From Solihabitans fulvus (lineage in GTDB: Bacteria > Actinomycetota > Actinomycetes > Mycobacteriales > Pseudonocardiaceae): a DNA stretch of 64,000 bases. Location of the stretch: positions 1 to 64,000 of the forward strand of contig NZ_VUOB01000076.1 of the NCBI RefSeq assembly GCF_008386585.1. The letters are read 5' to 3'. The position numbers and the translations under genes were made by a program. Shown piece after piece: positions 8,420-17,085 of this stretch. Positions within the stretch are counted from its first letter, which is position 1. The number at the start of each line of letters is the position of its first letter. The notes below the pieces were generated by a model, which searched no databases, was not told the DNA's origin, and saw nothing but the letters and a program-made list of their open reading frames with translations.

Positions 8420-9565
8420 ATGCGCCGAAGAACAGGCGGCGACTTGGCGGCCGTGGCCGCGTTGGCGACCGTGGCCGCGTTGGCGATCAGCGTGAACCCC
8501 ATCTCCGGACACGCCGCCGACGCGCCCGCGTGCGTGGTCGGCTACCACGTGGACCAGTGGAACGGCGGTTTCGTCGCTCAGGTGACGGTGACCAACAACG
8601 CCTCCCCCATCAACGGCTGGGCCCTGACGTGGACGTTCGCCGGCAGTCAGCACGTGACCTCCGGCTGGAGCGCCGACGTGACACAGTCCGGCAAGGCCGT
8701 GACCGCACGCAACCAGGCGTTCAACGGCAGCATCGCCACCGGCGCATCCGTCCAGTTCGGATTCCAGGCCACGTTCCAGGGCAGCAACGACACGCCGGCA
8801 GACTTCGCCCTCAACGGTGTGCGCTGCAACGACACCAGCCCACCACCACCCACCAGCACGACCACGCCACCGCCGCCGCCCGCGGGCTGTCCGGCTGGTG
8901 CCTTCTGCGATGGCTTCGAGAACCAGACCGGGCCGACGCCCTCCGGTGACTGGTCACTGGCCTTCCCGAACTGCCAGGGAACCGGCACCGCGACCGTGGA
9001 CAGTTCGACTGCGCACAGCGGCAGTAAGTCGGTCCGGATCGACGGCCACGCGGGCTACTGCAACCACGTGTTCCTCGGAACATCCAGGGGGATAACGGCA
9101 TCCAGCCTGTACGCGCGGTTCTACGTCCGGCACACCACCGCGCTACCGGACGCGCACGTGGCCTTCGTGGCCATGAAGGACACCGCGGACGGCGGCAAGG
9201 ACCTGCGGATGGGCGGGCAAAACCGGGCCATGCAGTGGAATCGGGAGTCCGACGACGCCACATTGCCCGAGCAGAGCCCGGCAGGGGTCGCGCAGAGCGT
9301 CCCGCTACCGGTGAACCAGTGGAACTGCGTGGAGTTCGGGATCACCGGCTCCGACCTGCGGACCTGGGTCAACGGCACCGAAGTGCCTGGCCTGCACGCA
9401 GACAGCACGCCCACGCCGGACGTGGACGCGCAATGGCTCCGCCGGGGCGGGTGGCGGCCTGCCCCGGCGGACCTCCGGCTCGGTTGGGAGAGCTACGGCA
9501 CCGGCGACGACACGCTGTGGTTCGACGACGTGGTGGTGGCGGCGTCGCGGATCGGGTGCTCCTGA
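8420..9565 (+). CDS. Secreted CBM2 protein with Cip1-like C-terminal domain
   Basis: The product is 381 residues. It comprises a signal peptide (about 1-33), a family 2 cellulose-binding module (about 36-132, WNGGFVAQVTVTN to GVRC), a Pro/Thr linker (about 133-152) and a C-terminal domain (about 155-381). That last domain contains the stretch NRESDDATLPE near residue 274 and ends WFDDVVVAASRIGC. From memory it matches Cip1, the non-catalytic or weakly characterised cellulose-induced protein of Trichoderma, which has bacterial homologues. It probably binds plant cell wall and may act as an accessory protein or lyase; activity is not established. GGAGAG precedes the ATG. CebR control is expected from the box upstream. 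Confidence 0.75.
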   Translation: MRRRTGGDLAAVAALATVAALAISVNPISGHAADAPACVVGYHVDQWNGGFVAQVTVTNNASPINGWALTWTFAGSQHVTSGWSADVTQSGKAVTARNQAFNGSIATGASVQFGFQATFQGSNDTPADFALNGVRCNDTSPPPPTSTTTPPPPPAGCPAGAFCDGFENQTGPTPSGDWSLAFPNCQGTGTATVDSSTAHSGSKSVRIDGHAGYCNHVFLGTSRGITASSLYARFYVRHTTALPDAHVAFVAMKDTADGGKDLRMGGQNRAMQWNRESDDATLPEQSPAGVAQSVPLPVNQWNCVEFGITGSDLRTWVNGTEVPGLHADSTPTPDVDAQWLRRGGWRPAPADLRLGWESYGTGDDTLWFDDVVVAASRIGCS

Positions 9566-9573
9566 GACACGGA

Positions 9574-9597
9574 CGGGGAGGTCAGCTGGCCTCCCCG
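9574..9597 (+). terminator. Hairpin terminator after the Cip1-like gene
   Basis: Arms CGGGGAGG and CCTCCCCG pair around an eight-base loop, nine bases after the stop codon. There is no T-run, as is usual in high-GC actinomycetes. Confidence 0.65.
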
Positions 9598-9645
9598 GTA
9601 GGGCTGGGCGTCCACGCGGCAACCGACGGCGAGGAGATGTGCTTT

Positions 9646-12228
9646 ATGCGGTCGAGAAAGTTTCACGCCGGGGCGTTACTGGCGGCGGCGGTGCTCGCGG
9701 TGTCGGCTGGCGCCGTGCCCGCCTCCGCCGTGGACTACGAACGGCTACTCAACGGCGACTTCTCGGGCAGCACCATCGACCCGTGGTGGACCGGGGCGGG
9801 CACCAGCGGACACGTCACCAGCGGAGAGTTCTGCACCACCGTCACCGGCGGCACGGTCAACCGCTACGACGCGTTGGTCGGCCAGAACGGGGTTCCCTTC
9901 GAGGCGGGCCAGCGCTACACCTTGGCGTTCGACGCGCACGCGACGACCACCCAGCCGATCTCCGCTGTCGCGGGTGAGGCAGTGTCGCCCTACCGGCAGA
10001 TCTCACGGAACGACCTGACGGTCACGCCGACAACCCAGCACTTCACCTTCGCCTTCACGTCCACCGTGGACTTTCCCAACGCGGGCAACGGCCAGCTCGC
10101 GTTCTGGTTCGGCGGCCAGACGAGCGACAACACCATCTGCCTTGACAACATCTCGCTGATCGGCGGCGTGATCCCGCCCGGCGGTCAGCCGCCGACCAGC
10201 GGCATCCGGGTGAACCAGGACAGCTACGCGCCGGGCCTGCCCAAACAGGCCACGCTGATCAGTGCCTCGGCCACGCCGTTGACGTGGACGTTGCGGAGCT
10301 CCGCAGGGGCCGCCGTGGCCACCGGCCAGACCACGCCGCGCGGTGCGGACGCCGCGTCCGGCGAGAACGTGCACGAGATCGACTTCTCCTCCTACGACAC
10401 CGTGGGCGCCGGTTACACGCTGGCCGTCGGCTCCGAGACCAGCTTTCCGTTCAGCATCTCCTCGGACGGACTAAAGAAGCTGCGCCACGACGCGCTGGCG
10501 TTCTTCTACCACCAGCGCAGTGGTGTCGCGATCGACGCCAAGTACGTCGGCGCCACCTACGCACGGCCCGCAGGACACGTGAACGTGCCACCGAACCAGG
10601 GCGACAACAACGTTCCGTGCCGCTCGGACCTCAACTGCGGCTACACCCTCGACGTGCGCGGCGGCTGGTACGACGCAGGCGACCACGGCAAGTACGTCGT
10701 CAACGGCGGCATCGCGGCCTGGCAACTGCTCAACGAATACGAGCGGGCGCTGAGGATGGGCGACGCGAGCGCGCTGGGTGACGGCACGTTGGCGATCCCG
10801 GAACAAGCCAACGGCGTGCCCGACATCCTGGACGAGGCCCGCTGGGAGGTCGACTTCCTGCTGGAAATGCAGGTGCCGGACGGCAGGTCGAACGCCGGGA
10901 TGGTGCACCACAAGATCCACGACGCGCAGTGGACCGCCCTGCCCACCCGGCCCGACCAGGACAGCCAGCCGCGCCGACTGTCGCCGCCGAGCACGGCGGC
11001 CACCCTGAACATGGCCGCGGTCGCCGCGCAGGCGTCGCGGCTGTGGCGGACCATCGACCCGGCGTACTCGGCGAAACTGTGCGCCGCTGCCGAAAAGGCC
11101 TATGCCGCCGCGAAGGCCAACCCGATCATGCTGGCCGACCCGAACGACGGCACCGGTGGCGGCACCTACAGCGACAACACCGTGACCGACGAGTTCTACT
11201 GGGCGGCCGCGGAGTTGTACTCCAGCACGGGGAAGCGCACCTACCGCGACGACGTCACCGGTTCGTCGCTCTACCGGGGCGTCAGCTTCAACACGCACGG
11301 TTTCGACTGGAGCTCGACGGGCGCGCTCGGCGACATCACGCTGGCGTTGGTGCCCAACGACCTGCCCGTGGCGGACCTCGCGGCGATCAGGGCGGCGATC
11401 ACCACGACCGCCGACAGCCACCTGGCGCAGATGAAGTCCATGGGCTATCCCGCGCCGTACCGCACGGCAGACGGATCCTACGAGTGGGGCTCCAACGGCC
11501 TGGTGGCCAACAACGGCATGGTGCTCGCGCTGGCATACGACTTCACCAAGCAGGACAAGTACCGCGACGGCGCGTTCCAGGCGATGTACTACCTGCTTGG
11601 CCGCAATCCCGCGAACTACTCGTACGTCTCGGGCCACGGCGACCAGCCGGTGCGCAACGTGCACCATCGGTTCTGGGCACACGAACTGGACCCGTCGCTG
11701 CCGACCGCCCCGCCCGGCGTCCTGTCCGGCGGGCCCAACAGCGGCCTCCAGGACCCGACCGCGGCCCGGCTGCTCGCCGGTTGCAAGCCGCAGCGCTGCT
11801 TCGTCGACGACATCCAGGCGTACTCGGTGAACGAGGTGGCCATCAACTGGAACTCGGCGCTGGCCTGGCTGGCGAACTGGGTCGCGGAGAAGTCGTCGTC
11901 CCCGGTCACGCCGCCGGGCGACTGCCGCGTGACCTACGCGTCGAACACCTGGAACACCGGCTTCACCGCAACCATCACGCTGACCAACACCGGCACTGCG
12001 GCCTGGACGGACTGGGCGCTGACGTTCCCCTTCCCCGGCGACCAGCAGGTGGCGCAGGGCTGGTCGGCCACCTGGTCACAGTCCGGCGCGAACGTGACCG
12101 CCACGGCCATGCCCTGGAACAGCACGCTGGCCCCGGGCGCGTCGACCACGATCGGCTTCAACGGTACCTACACCGGCGTCAACACCAACCCGTCGTCCTT
12201 CACGGTGAACGGGAGGACGTGCGGCTGA
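9646..12228 (+). CDS. Secreted GH9 endoglucanase: CBM4-Ig-GH9-CBM2
   Basis: The product is 860 residues. It has a signal peptide (1 to about 28), a family 4-like CBM (about 30-165), an N-terminal Ig-like CelD_N domain (about 185-280), a GH9 catalytic domain (about 285-760) and a CBM2 (about 765-860). The catalytic aspartates lie in GGWYDAGDHGKYV near residues 340-350, and the acid/base Glu in SVNEVAINWN near 730. It cleaves cellulose outside the cell, and this architecture resembles processive endoglucanases. I chose the ATG at 9646 rather than the in-frame ATG at 9637. GAGGAG at 9631-9636 abuts 9637 but sits nine bases from 9646, a workable ribosome-binding distance. No separate CebR box was seen, and a terminator precedes the gene. 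Confidence 0.95.
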   Translation: MRSRKFHAGALLAAAVLAVSAGAVPASAVDYERLLNGDFSGSTIDPWWTGAGTSGHVTSGEFCTTVTGGTVNRYDALVGQNGVPFEAGQRYTLAFDAHATTTQPISAVAGEAVSPYRQISRNDLTVTPTTQHFTFAFTSTVDFPNAGNGQLAFWFGGQTSDNTICLDNISLIGGVIPPGGQPPTSGIRVNQDSYAPGLPKQATLISASATPLTWTLRSSAGAAVATGQTTPRGADAASGENVHEIDFSSYDTVGAGYTLAVGSETSFPFSISSDGLKKLRHDALAFFYHQRSGVAIDAKYVGATYARPAGHVNVPPNQGDNNVPCRSDLNCGYTLDVRGGWYDAGDHGKYVVNGGIAAWQLLNEYERALRMGDASALGDGTLAIPEQANGVPDILDEARWEVDFLLEMQVPDGRSNAGMVHHKIHDAQWTALPTRPDQDSQPRRLSPPSTAATLNMAAVAAQASRLWRTIDPAYSAKLCAAAEKAYAAAKANPIMLADPNDGTGGGTYSDNTVTDEFYWAAAELYSSTGKRTYRDDVTGSSLYRGVSFNTHGFDWSSTGALGDITLALVPNDLPVADLAAIRAAITTTADSHLAQMKSMGYPAPYRTADGSYEWGSNGLVANNGMVLALAYDFTKQDKYRDGAFQAMYYLLGRNPANYSYVSGHGDQPVRNVHHRFWAHELDPSLPTAPPGVLSGGPNSGLQDPTAARLLAGCKPQRCFVDDIQAYSVNEVAINWNSALAWLANWVAEKSSSPVTPPGDCRVTYASNTWNTGFTATITLTNTGTAAWTDWALTFPFPGDQQVAQGWSATWSQSGANVTATAMPWNSTLAPGASTTIGFNGTYTGVNTNPSSFTVNGRTCG

Positions 12229-12233
12229 AGACG

Positions 12234-12275
12234 CGCCCCGCCTGCCGGAGCAACGCACTCCCGGCAGGCGGGGCG
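12234..12275 (+). terminator. Strong hairpin terminator after GH9
   Basis: A 15-bp perfect stem (12234-12248 with 12261-12275; arm CGCCCCGCCTGCCGG) with a 12-base loop starts five bases after the GH9 stop codon. Confidence 0.85.
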
Positions 12276-12296
12276 TTCCCAGGTGTGGATCGCCAC

Positions 12297-12795
12297 TCAC
12301 CTCGTCACGACGACGTCGCGTGGCGTGCCTTCCAGGCGCGCCAGACCACCGAGTTCATCGCCTCGCAGGCCGGCATCGTCCGCGCATATGCTCGAGCGGA
12401 CCAGTTCGTGACCACGTGCATCGCCTACACCCGGGTCGCGGTCGACGACGACGAACTGACCGATCAGTTGGATGTCACTGCGGGCAACGAGCCCGCACCC
12501 GGACGTCTCGTCGACGTCGCGGGTGTCCGGTACGACGAGTGCAGCAACCTGATGCAGGATAATCCCGCTGCGCGCCGCGCCGGGCGTCCCACTCGACCTG
12601 CCGACCGACGCCATCGCGACCCGCTGGATGGACGGGCTCATCGTCCTCGACGCTGACGTGCTCGTCGGGTACGACCACCCCCACTTAGGGCGCTGGGCCA
12701 CGACGCGGCGGTTTCGTCACGAATCACACGCACGAATATGACGTCCTTGGCCACGACAGGCGACCAGGTGTGCGAGACTCATCGCCCAGATCGGG
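12297..12795 (+). pseudogene. Decayed GH42 beta-galactosidase remnant
   Basis: This gene-poor stretch holds translated fragments that read like the second half of actinobacterial GH42 beta-galactosidases. Positions 12309-12488 give AFQARQTTEFIASQAGIVRAY, then QFVTTCIAY and LDVTAGN. About 12510-12545 gives VDVAGVRYDE, like the loop before the trimerisation domain. In another frame, 12565-12705 gives PGVPLDLP, ATRWMDGL and VLVGYDHPHLGRW, matching the trimerisation-domain end. Frames change between fragments, the catalytic N-terminal half is absent, and stops follow, so it cannot make an enzyme. It shares no close identity with the intact GH42 at 33840, so it is an old loss rather than a fresh duplicate. 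The family call is by remembered motifs. Confidence 0.65.
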
Positions 12796-12824
12796 TCAAG
12801 CGGACATCAGTACCCTGCCGGTGA

Positions 12825-13919
12825 TCAACGCAGTGTCCACTGCTGGTTGGCTTGGCCGGTGCACGCCCACAGCACGAGTTGCGTGCCGTTGGCGGTTCCC
12901 TGACCGTAGGCGTCCAGGCACAAGTTGGACTGCACACCGGTGATCGTGCCGTTGGAACCGACGGTCCACTGCTGGTTGGTCTGGCCGTTGCAGTCCCAGA
13001 CGATCACCTGGGTACCGCTGCTGGTGCCCTGGTTGTTCGCGTCAAGGCACTTGTTGCCGTAGATCGTCAACTGCCGGCTTGGCGTGTACGTCCAGGACTG
13101 GCTGGCCTGGTTGGCGCAGTCCCACAGCCGTGCCTGGGTGCCGTTGGTGTTCGGCACGTCCACGCACCGGCCGGACTGGGTGCCCGCGATGTGCCTGGCC
13201 ACCGGCGGCCCGCCGGGGTCACCGACGCTGCCGGGGACCGAGCCGAGCGCGGTGTACCAGGTCGCGGCCATCTTGTCGTAGCCGCTCGCGGTCGGGTGGA
13301 CGCCGTCGACCAGGTCGGCGGCGGTCAGCGCCGAGTGCATGTCCACCAGGTGCACGTGTTTGCCCGCGGCTGCCTTGCTCTGCACGATCCCGGGAATCGT
13401 GGAGTTGTAGGACCGAGCCTTCGATTCCTGGTCCGCATTGGCCAGCGGGATGATCGTCGCGACGAACACCTCGGCGCCCGGCACGGTCGCGGTGACGTGA
13501 TCGACCAGGGCGGACAGTCGGGCCGGGGCGGTGGCGAGGTTGAAGTTCTGCAACACGTCGTTGGTGCCGATGTGCAGCAGCACCGTGTGCGGGGTGGTGT
13601 TCTGTAGCCACGGCACGATGTTGGCGTCGATCTGGTCGATCCGCCAGCCGGGGTGTCCCTCGTGGTCGTGGTCACCGAGACTCGCCGGGCCGTTGTACTG
13701 CGACCCGACGAAGTCCACTCGATAACTCCCGCCAACCAGCCGCTGCCACAGCCCGATCCGGTACCCGCCAGGAACCTCCGCGCCGTCGGTGATGGAATCA
13801 CCCAGCGGCATCACGCGGACCCCACCGTTCGACTCGGCGGACGCGGGAACCACCGACAACGTGGCACTGACGACCGCTGCGGCAGCAGCAGCCACAAGCC
13901 AGCGAAGGCGCGTGCGCAT
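12825..13919 (-). CDS. Secreted SGNH esterase (CE3-like) with CBM13
   Basis: The product is 364 residues with a signal peptide (1 to about 28). The SGNH hydrolase domain (about 33-225) has nucleophile Ser42 in GDSITDG, GTND at 118-121 and the Asp/His pair in DGVHP at about 205-208. A ricin-type beta-trefoil (CBM13, about 238-364) has the QSW/QQW repeats of a three-fold lectin. The layout fits family CE3 acetyl-xylan esterases, which remove acetyl groups from hemicellulose outside the cell. GAGGAGA precedes the ATG. An 18-bp palindrome lies 44 bases upstream, so control by a LacI-type repressor shared with the divergent importer is likely. Confidence 0.88.
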   Translation of the reverse strand: MRTRLRWLVAAAAAAVVSATLSVVPASAESNGGVRVMPLGDSITDGAEVPGGYRIGLWQRLVGGSYRVDFVGSQYNGPASLGDHDHEGHPGWRIDQIDANIVPWLQNTTPHTVLLHIGTNDVLQNFNLATAPARLSALVDHVTATVPGAEVFVATIIPLANADQESKARSYNSTIPGIVQSKAAAGKHVHLVDMHSALTAADLVDGVHPTASGYDKMAATWYTALGSVPGSVGDPGGPPVARHIAGTQSGRCVDVPNTNGTQARLWDCANQASQSWTYTPSRQLTIYGNKCLDANNQGTSSGTQVIVWDCNGQTNQQWTVGSNGTITGVQSNLCLDAYGQGTANGTQLVLWACTGQANQQWTLR

Positions 13920-13962
13920 TGTGTCTCCTCGTCAGACGAAGGACTAGCAGGATCTCTCTGTC

Positions 13963-13980
13963 AATCGAATCGATTCGATT
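13963..13980. promoter_or_regulatory. 18-bp perfect palindromic operator
   Basis: AATCGAATCGATTCGATT is a perfect palindrome with the central CG step typical of LacI-family operators. It sits 44 bases upstream of the SGNH esterase start and shares its half-site with the site at 14081. Confidence 0.7.
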
Positions 13981-13994
13981 CCTAGGTAACGATA

Positions 13995-14008
13995 AGGGAA
14001 CGCTCCCG
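13995..14008. promoter_or_regulatory. Degenerate CebR-like box
   Basis: AGGGAACGCTCCCG matches 11 of 14 positions of the CebR box and lies between the two AATCGAATC sites. It may be a weak CebR site or chance. Confidence 0.35.
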
Positions 14009-14080
14009 AGCAGCACAACCGGTCGACACACGCCTCTTGCACAGGCCTTGTCACGCGGTTACGTTGACGCCACTGCGAGG

Positions 14081-14096
14081 ATCGAATCGGTTCGAT
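14081..14096. promoter_or_regulatory. Second ATCGAATC-type operator, upstream of the importer
   Basis: ATCGAATCGGTTCGAT is a near-perfect dyad with the same half-site as the palindrome at 13963. It ends 23 bases before the start of the binding-protein gene. Confidence 0.65.
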
Positions 14097-14119
14097 CAAG
14101 AGCCGGAGGGGAACACGCG

Positions 14120-15361
14120 ATGCTGCGTATACCGATCGCCCGGCGACTGACCATCGTGCTGATCGCCGCGGGGCTGGCCGCGTGCGCCTGTTCGAGCCAG
14201 GCCGGCGACGGCGGTTCGAAGGACTCCGGCACGTACTCGCTCTGGGACCCGTATCCGCAGTTCGACAACGGCTCGGAGTGGGTCAAGGTGATCGACAACT
14301 GTGGCACGCAGGCGGGCGTCAAGATCACTCGACAGGCCTATGACACGACCGATCTGACGAACAAGGTGCTGCTCGCCGCGCAACAACACACCGCGCCGAA
14401 CGTGCTGGTCGTGGACAACCCGGTGGTGTCCACCCTCGCCGACGCCGGCGTTGTTCTGTCCAACAAGGACAGCGGGTTGGCCGCGGCCGAGGCAGCGCCG
14501 AACCTGGTGGCCGCGGCGCAGACGGGCGGGCAGACCTACGGCGTGCCGATCGGCGCGAACACCCTGGCGTTGTACTACAACAAGGCAGTCCTGCGGACGG
14601 CCGGCGTCGACCCCGCTGCGATCACGGACTGGGCGTCCCTGGACGCGGCACTGGCCAAGGTCACCGCGGCAGGCAAGAAGGGCATCACGTTCTCCGCGAT
14701 CGGCACCGAAGAGGGAACGTTCCAGTTCCTGCCGTGGTTCTGGGGCGCTGGCGCGCAGCTGACCAGTCTGTCCTCGCCCGAGGCCGCTTCCTCGCTGGAC
14801 CTGTGGAAGTCGTGGTTGGACAGGAAGTACGCGCCGAACTCCGTCATCGGCAACACGCAGACCACGAGCTGGCAGGAGTTCGCCACCGGCGAGTACGCCT
14901 TCGCCGAGAACGGCACATGGCAGCGGGCGAACGCGGCGAAGGCGGGCTTCGAGTACGGCGTCATCCCGATTCCGGCCAGGAACGGGGGTGTCGCGCCTGC
15001 GCCGACCGGTGGCGAGTTCGTCACCGTTCCCGTGCAGGGCGACAAGGGCACCGAGACCACGGCGGCGAAGATCGCCAACTGCCTGGTAAGCCCGGACACC
15101 GCCCTGACCACCGACACCGCGCTGACCTACGTCTCCGCGGTGCCCGCCGTCCAGGAACGCCAGATCGCCGCGCAGCCGGACCTGAAGGTGTGGGTGGACG
15201 CGGTGAAGGCGGCGAAGGGCCGAACGAGCGACGGCCTCGGCACGCGCTACCCACGGATCTCCCAACCGCTCTGGACCGCCGTCCAAGCGGTGTTGACCGG
15301 GTCGAAGTCGTCGGCGGACGCCTTGTCTGCGGCCCAGGCCGCCGCAGCGTCGGCGAAGTAG
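14120..15361 (+). CDS. Extracellular sugar-binding lipoprotein of an ABC importer
   Basis: The 413-residue protein has a lipoprotein signal with lipobox LAAC (Cys22) and an SBP_bac_1 (CUT1) fold. Family-like stretches include YGVPIGANTLALYYNKA and GEYAFAENGTWQ. It would be anchored outside the membrane and deliver an oligosaccharide to the two permeases that follow at 4 bp spacing and ATGA overlap. AGGGGA precedes the ATG. The GH63-like alpha-glucosidase at the end of the operon points to an alpha-linked gluco- or manno-oligosaccharide, but that is inference. The two AATCGAATC operators flank its promoter. No ATPase gene is in the operon. Confidence 0.85.
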   Translation: MLRIPIARRLTIVLIAAGLAACACSSQAGDGGSKDSGTYSLWDPYPQFDNGSEWVKVIDNCGTQAGVKITRQAYDTTDLTNKVLLAAQQHTAPNVLVVDNPVVSTLADAGVVLSNKDSGLAAAEAAPNLVAAAQTGGQTYGVPIGANTLALYYNKAVLRTAGVDPAAITDWASLDAALAKVTAAGKKGITFSAIGTEEGTFQFLPWFWGAGAQLTSLSSPEAASSLDLWKSWLDRKYAPNSVIGNTQTTSWQEFATGEYAFAENGTWQRANAAKAGFEYGVIPIPARNGGVAPAPTGGEFVTVPVQGDKGTETTAAKIANCLVSPDTALTTDTALTYVSAVPAVQERQIAAQPDLKVWVDAVKAAKGRTSDGLGTRYPRISQPLWTAVQAVLTGSKSSADALSAAQAAAASAK

Positions 15362-15365
15362 GGCC

Positions 15366-16253
15366 GTGGTGCAGCTGCGCAGACAGCTTGTCGGATGGGC
15401 GTTTCTGCTGCCACTGCTCGCGTATCTGCTGCTCTCCTACGCCTATCCGCTGCTGACCAACCTCGACCTGAGCCTCCGCGACAACACCATCCGCACCTTC
15501 GTGCACGGCGGCGCCCCGTTCGTCGGCTTCGCCAACTACGCCGCGGTGTTCGCCGACCCCGCCTTCGGCACGGCCGTGCTGCACACGGTCGTGTTCACGC
15601 TGGTGTCGCTGGTCTTCCAGTACGCCGCCGGCCTGGCGCTGGCGGTGTTCTTCACCCGCAGCTTCCCGCTGTCGGCGACGCTGCGGGCGCTGTTCCTGGT
15701 GCCGTGGCTGCTGCCGCTGATCGTGTCCGCGTCGACCTGGGCGTGGATGCTCAACAGCGAGGCCGGGGTGGTCAACGCGGTTCTCGCGGCGTTCGGCGTC
15801 GACAAGGTCGACTGGCTGACCTCACCAAACTGGTCGCTGGTGTCGGTGACGGTCGCCAACATCTGGATCGGCATCCCCTTCAACCTCGTCGTGCTGCACA
15901 GCGGCCTGCGGAACATCCCGGCCGAGGTGTACGAGGCGTCCGCGCTGGACGGCGCCAACGGCTGGCAGACCTTCTGGCGGATCACGTTCCCGATGCTGCG
16001 GCCGGTTTCCGGGATCACGCTCCTGCTTGGTCTCGTCTACACCCTCAAGGTGTTCGACATCATCTGGATCATGACGCGCGGCGGCCCCAGCGGCGCGTCC
16101 ACCACGCTCGCCGTCAAGTCCTACGAACTGGGCTTCGGCAACATGCTGCCCCGCTTCGGGCCCAGTGCCGCAGTTGGCAACGTGCTGATCCTGGTCGCCA
16201 TGGTCGCCGGCATCTGCTACGTCCGCGTCCAGCGCCACCAGGAGGAGGCATGA
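15366..16253 (+). CDS. CUT1 sugar permease, MalF/UgpA type
   Basis: This is a 295-residue integral membrane protein of six segments. The conserved cytoplasmic EAA loop is present as YEASALDGANGWQTFWRITFPML near residues 188-210. It starts with GTG at 15366, four bases after the binding-protein stop. It would pair with the next permease to form the channel. Confidence 0.88.
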   Translation: MVQLRRQLVGWAFLLPLLAYLLLSYAYPLLTNLDLSLRDNTIRTFVHGGAPFVGFANYAAVFADPAFGTAVLHTVVFTLVSLVFQYAAGLALAVFFTRSFPLSATLRALFLVPWLLPLIVSASTWAWMLNSEAGVVNAVLAAFGVDKVDWLTSPNWSLVSVTVANIWIGIPFNLVVLHSGLRNIPAEVYEASALDGANGWQTFWRITFPMLRPVSGITLLLGLVYTLKVFDIIWIMTRGGPSGASTTLAVKSYELGFGNMLPRFGPSAAVGNVLILVAMVAGICYVRVQRHQEEA

Positions 16254-17065
16254 GGCGGCGGCGGTTGTTGCGGACCGCGACGGGCGTGCTGCTCACCGCG
16301 CTGATGCTCTTTCCCGTGTACTGGATGGTCAACGTCTCCCTCACGCCGCCGGGGAAGATGCGCAAGTCGCCGCCGGACTTCTTCCCAACGACTCCCACCT
16401 TCGACGGGTACGTCCGCGTGTTCAACGAGCAGCTGCCGTACTTCCTCACCAGCCTGCTGGTCGCGTCCGGCACCGTCGTGCTGACCTTGGCACTGGCCGC
16501 GCCCGCGGCGTACTCGCTGGCGAAGCTGCGCCCCCGGGGTCGCCGGCCACTGTGGTTCGTCCTGCTCGTCGCGCAGATGATCCCCGGCATCATCATGGCG
16601 CTGGGGTTCTACGGCATCTATGTCAGCCTCGGCATCACCAACTCGGTGTCGGGCCTCATCCTGGCCGACTCGACGATCGCGGTGCCGTTCGCCGTGCTGA
16701 TCCTCTCGTCGTTCATGGCGTCGGTGCCCGACGAACTGGTGCAGGCGGCTCGGATCGACGGTGCCGGTGCCGTGCGCGTGTTCTGGTCCATCGTGCTTCC
16801 GGTCAGCCGCAACGGGATCGTGACCGCGGCGTTGTTCGCGTTTCTGTGGGCGTGGTCGGACTTCGTGTTCGCCGCGACGCTGGACAGTGGGGGTTCGCTG
16901 AAGCCGTTAACCCTGGGGATCTACCGCTACATCGGCAACAACAACCAGGAGTGGAACGCGATCATGGCGACCGCCGTGGTCGCTTCCGTGCCCGCCGCCG
17001 TCCTGCTCGTGCTGGCCCAGCGTTTCGTGGCCGCGGGCATCACGGCTGGCGCCGTCAAGGACTGA
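16250..17065 (+). CDS. CUT1 sugar permease, MalG/UgpE type
   Basis: The product is 271 residues with six membrane segments and an EAA loop (VQAARIDGAGAVRVFWSIVLPVS). Its ATG overlaps the stop of the partner permease (ATGA), with GGAGGAG just upstream, so the two subunits are translationally coupled. The C-terminal tail AAGITAGAVKD is typical of this subunit. Confidence 0.88.
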   Translation: MRRRRLLRTATGVLLTALMLFPVYWMVNVSLTPPGKMRKSPPDFFPTTPTFDGYVRVFNEQLPYFLTSLLVASGTVVLTLALAAPAAYSLAKLRPRGRRPLWFVLLVAQMIPGIIMALGFYGIYVSLGITNSVSGLILADSTIAVPFAVLILSSFMASVPDELVQAARIDGAGAVRVFWSIVLPVSRNGIVTAALFAFLWAWSDFVFAATLDSGGSLKPLTLGIYRYIGNNNQEWNAIMATAVVASVPAAVLLVLAQRFVAAGITAGAVKD

Positions 17066-17085
17066 CCGAAGAGGGGCTTGCGCGC

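Noticed and set aside
12297..12701. Leftward open frame of 134 codons in the GH9-SGNH gap
   Set aside because: It is antisense to the GH42 fragments, has no recognisable domain or ribosome-binding site, and its composition looks like a mirror of the remnant.
13963..13980. The 18-bp palindrome as a terminator
   Set aside because: It has no loop, is A/T-rich in its arms, and lies between divergent starts with a related copy at 14081. An operator is the better reading.
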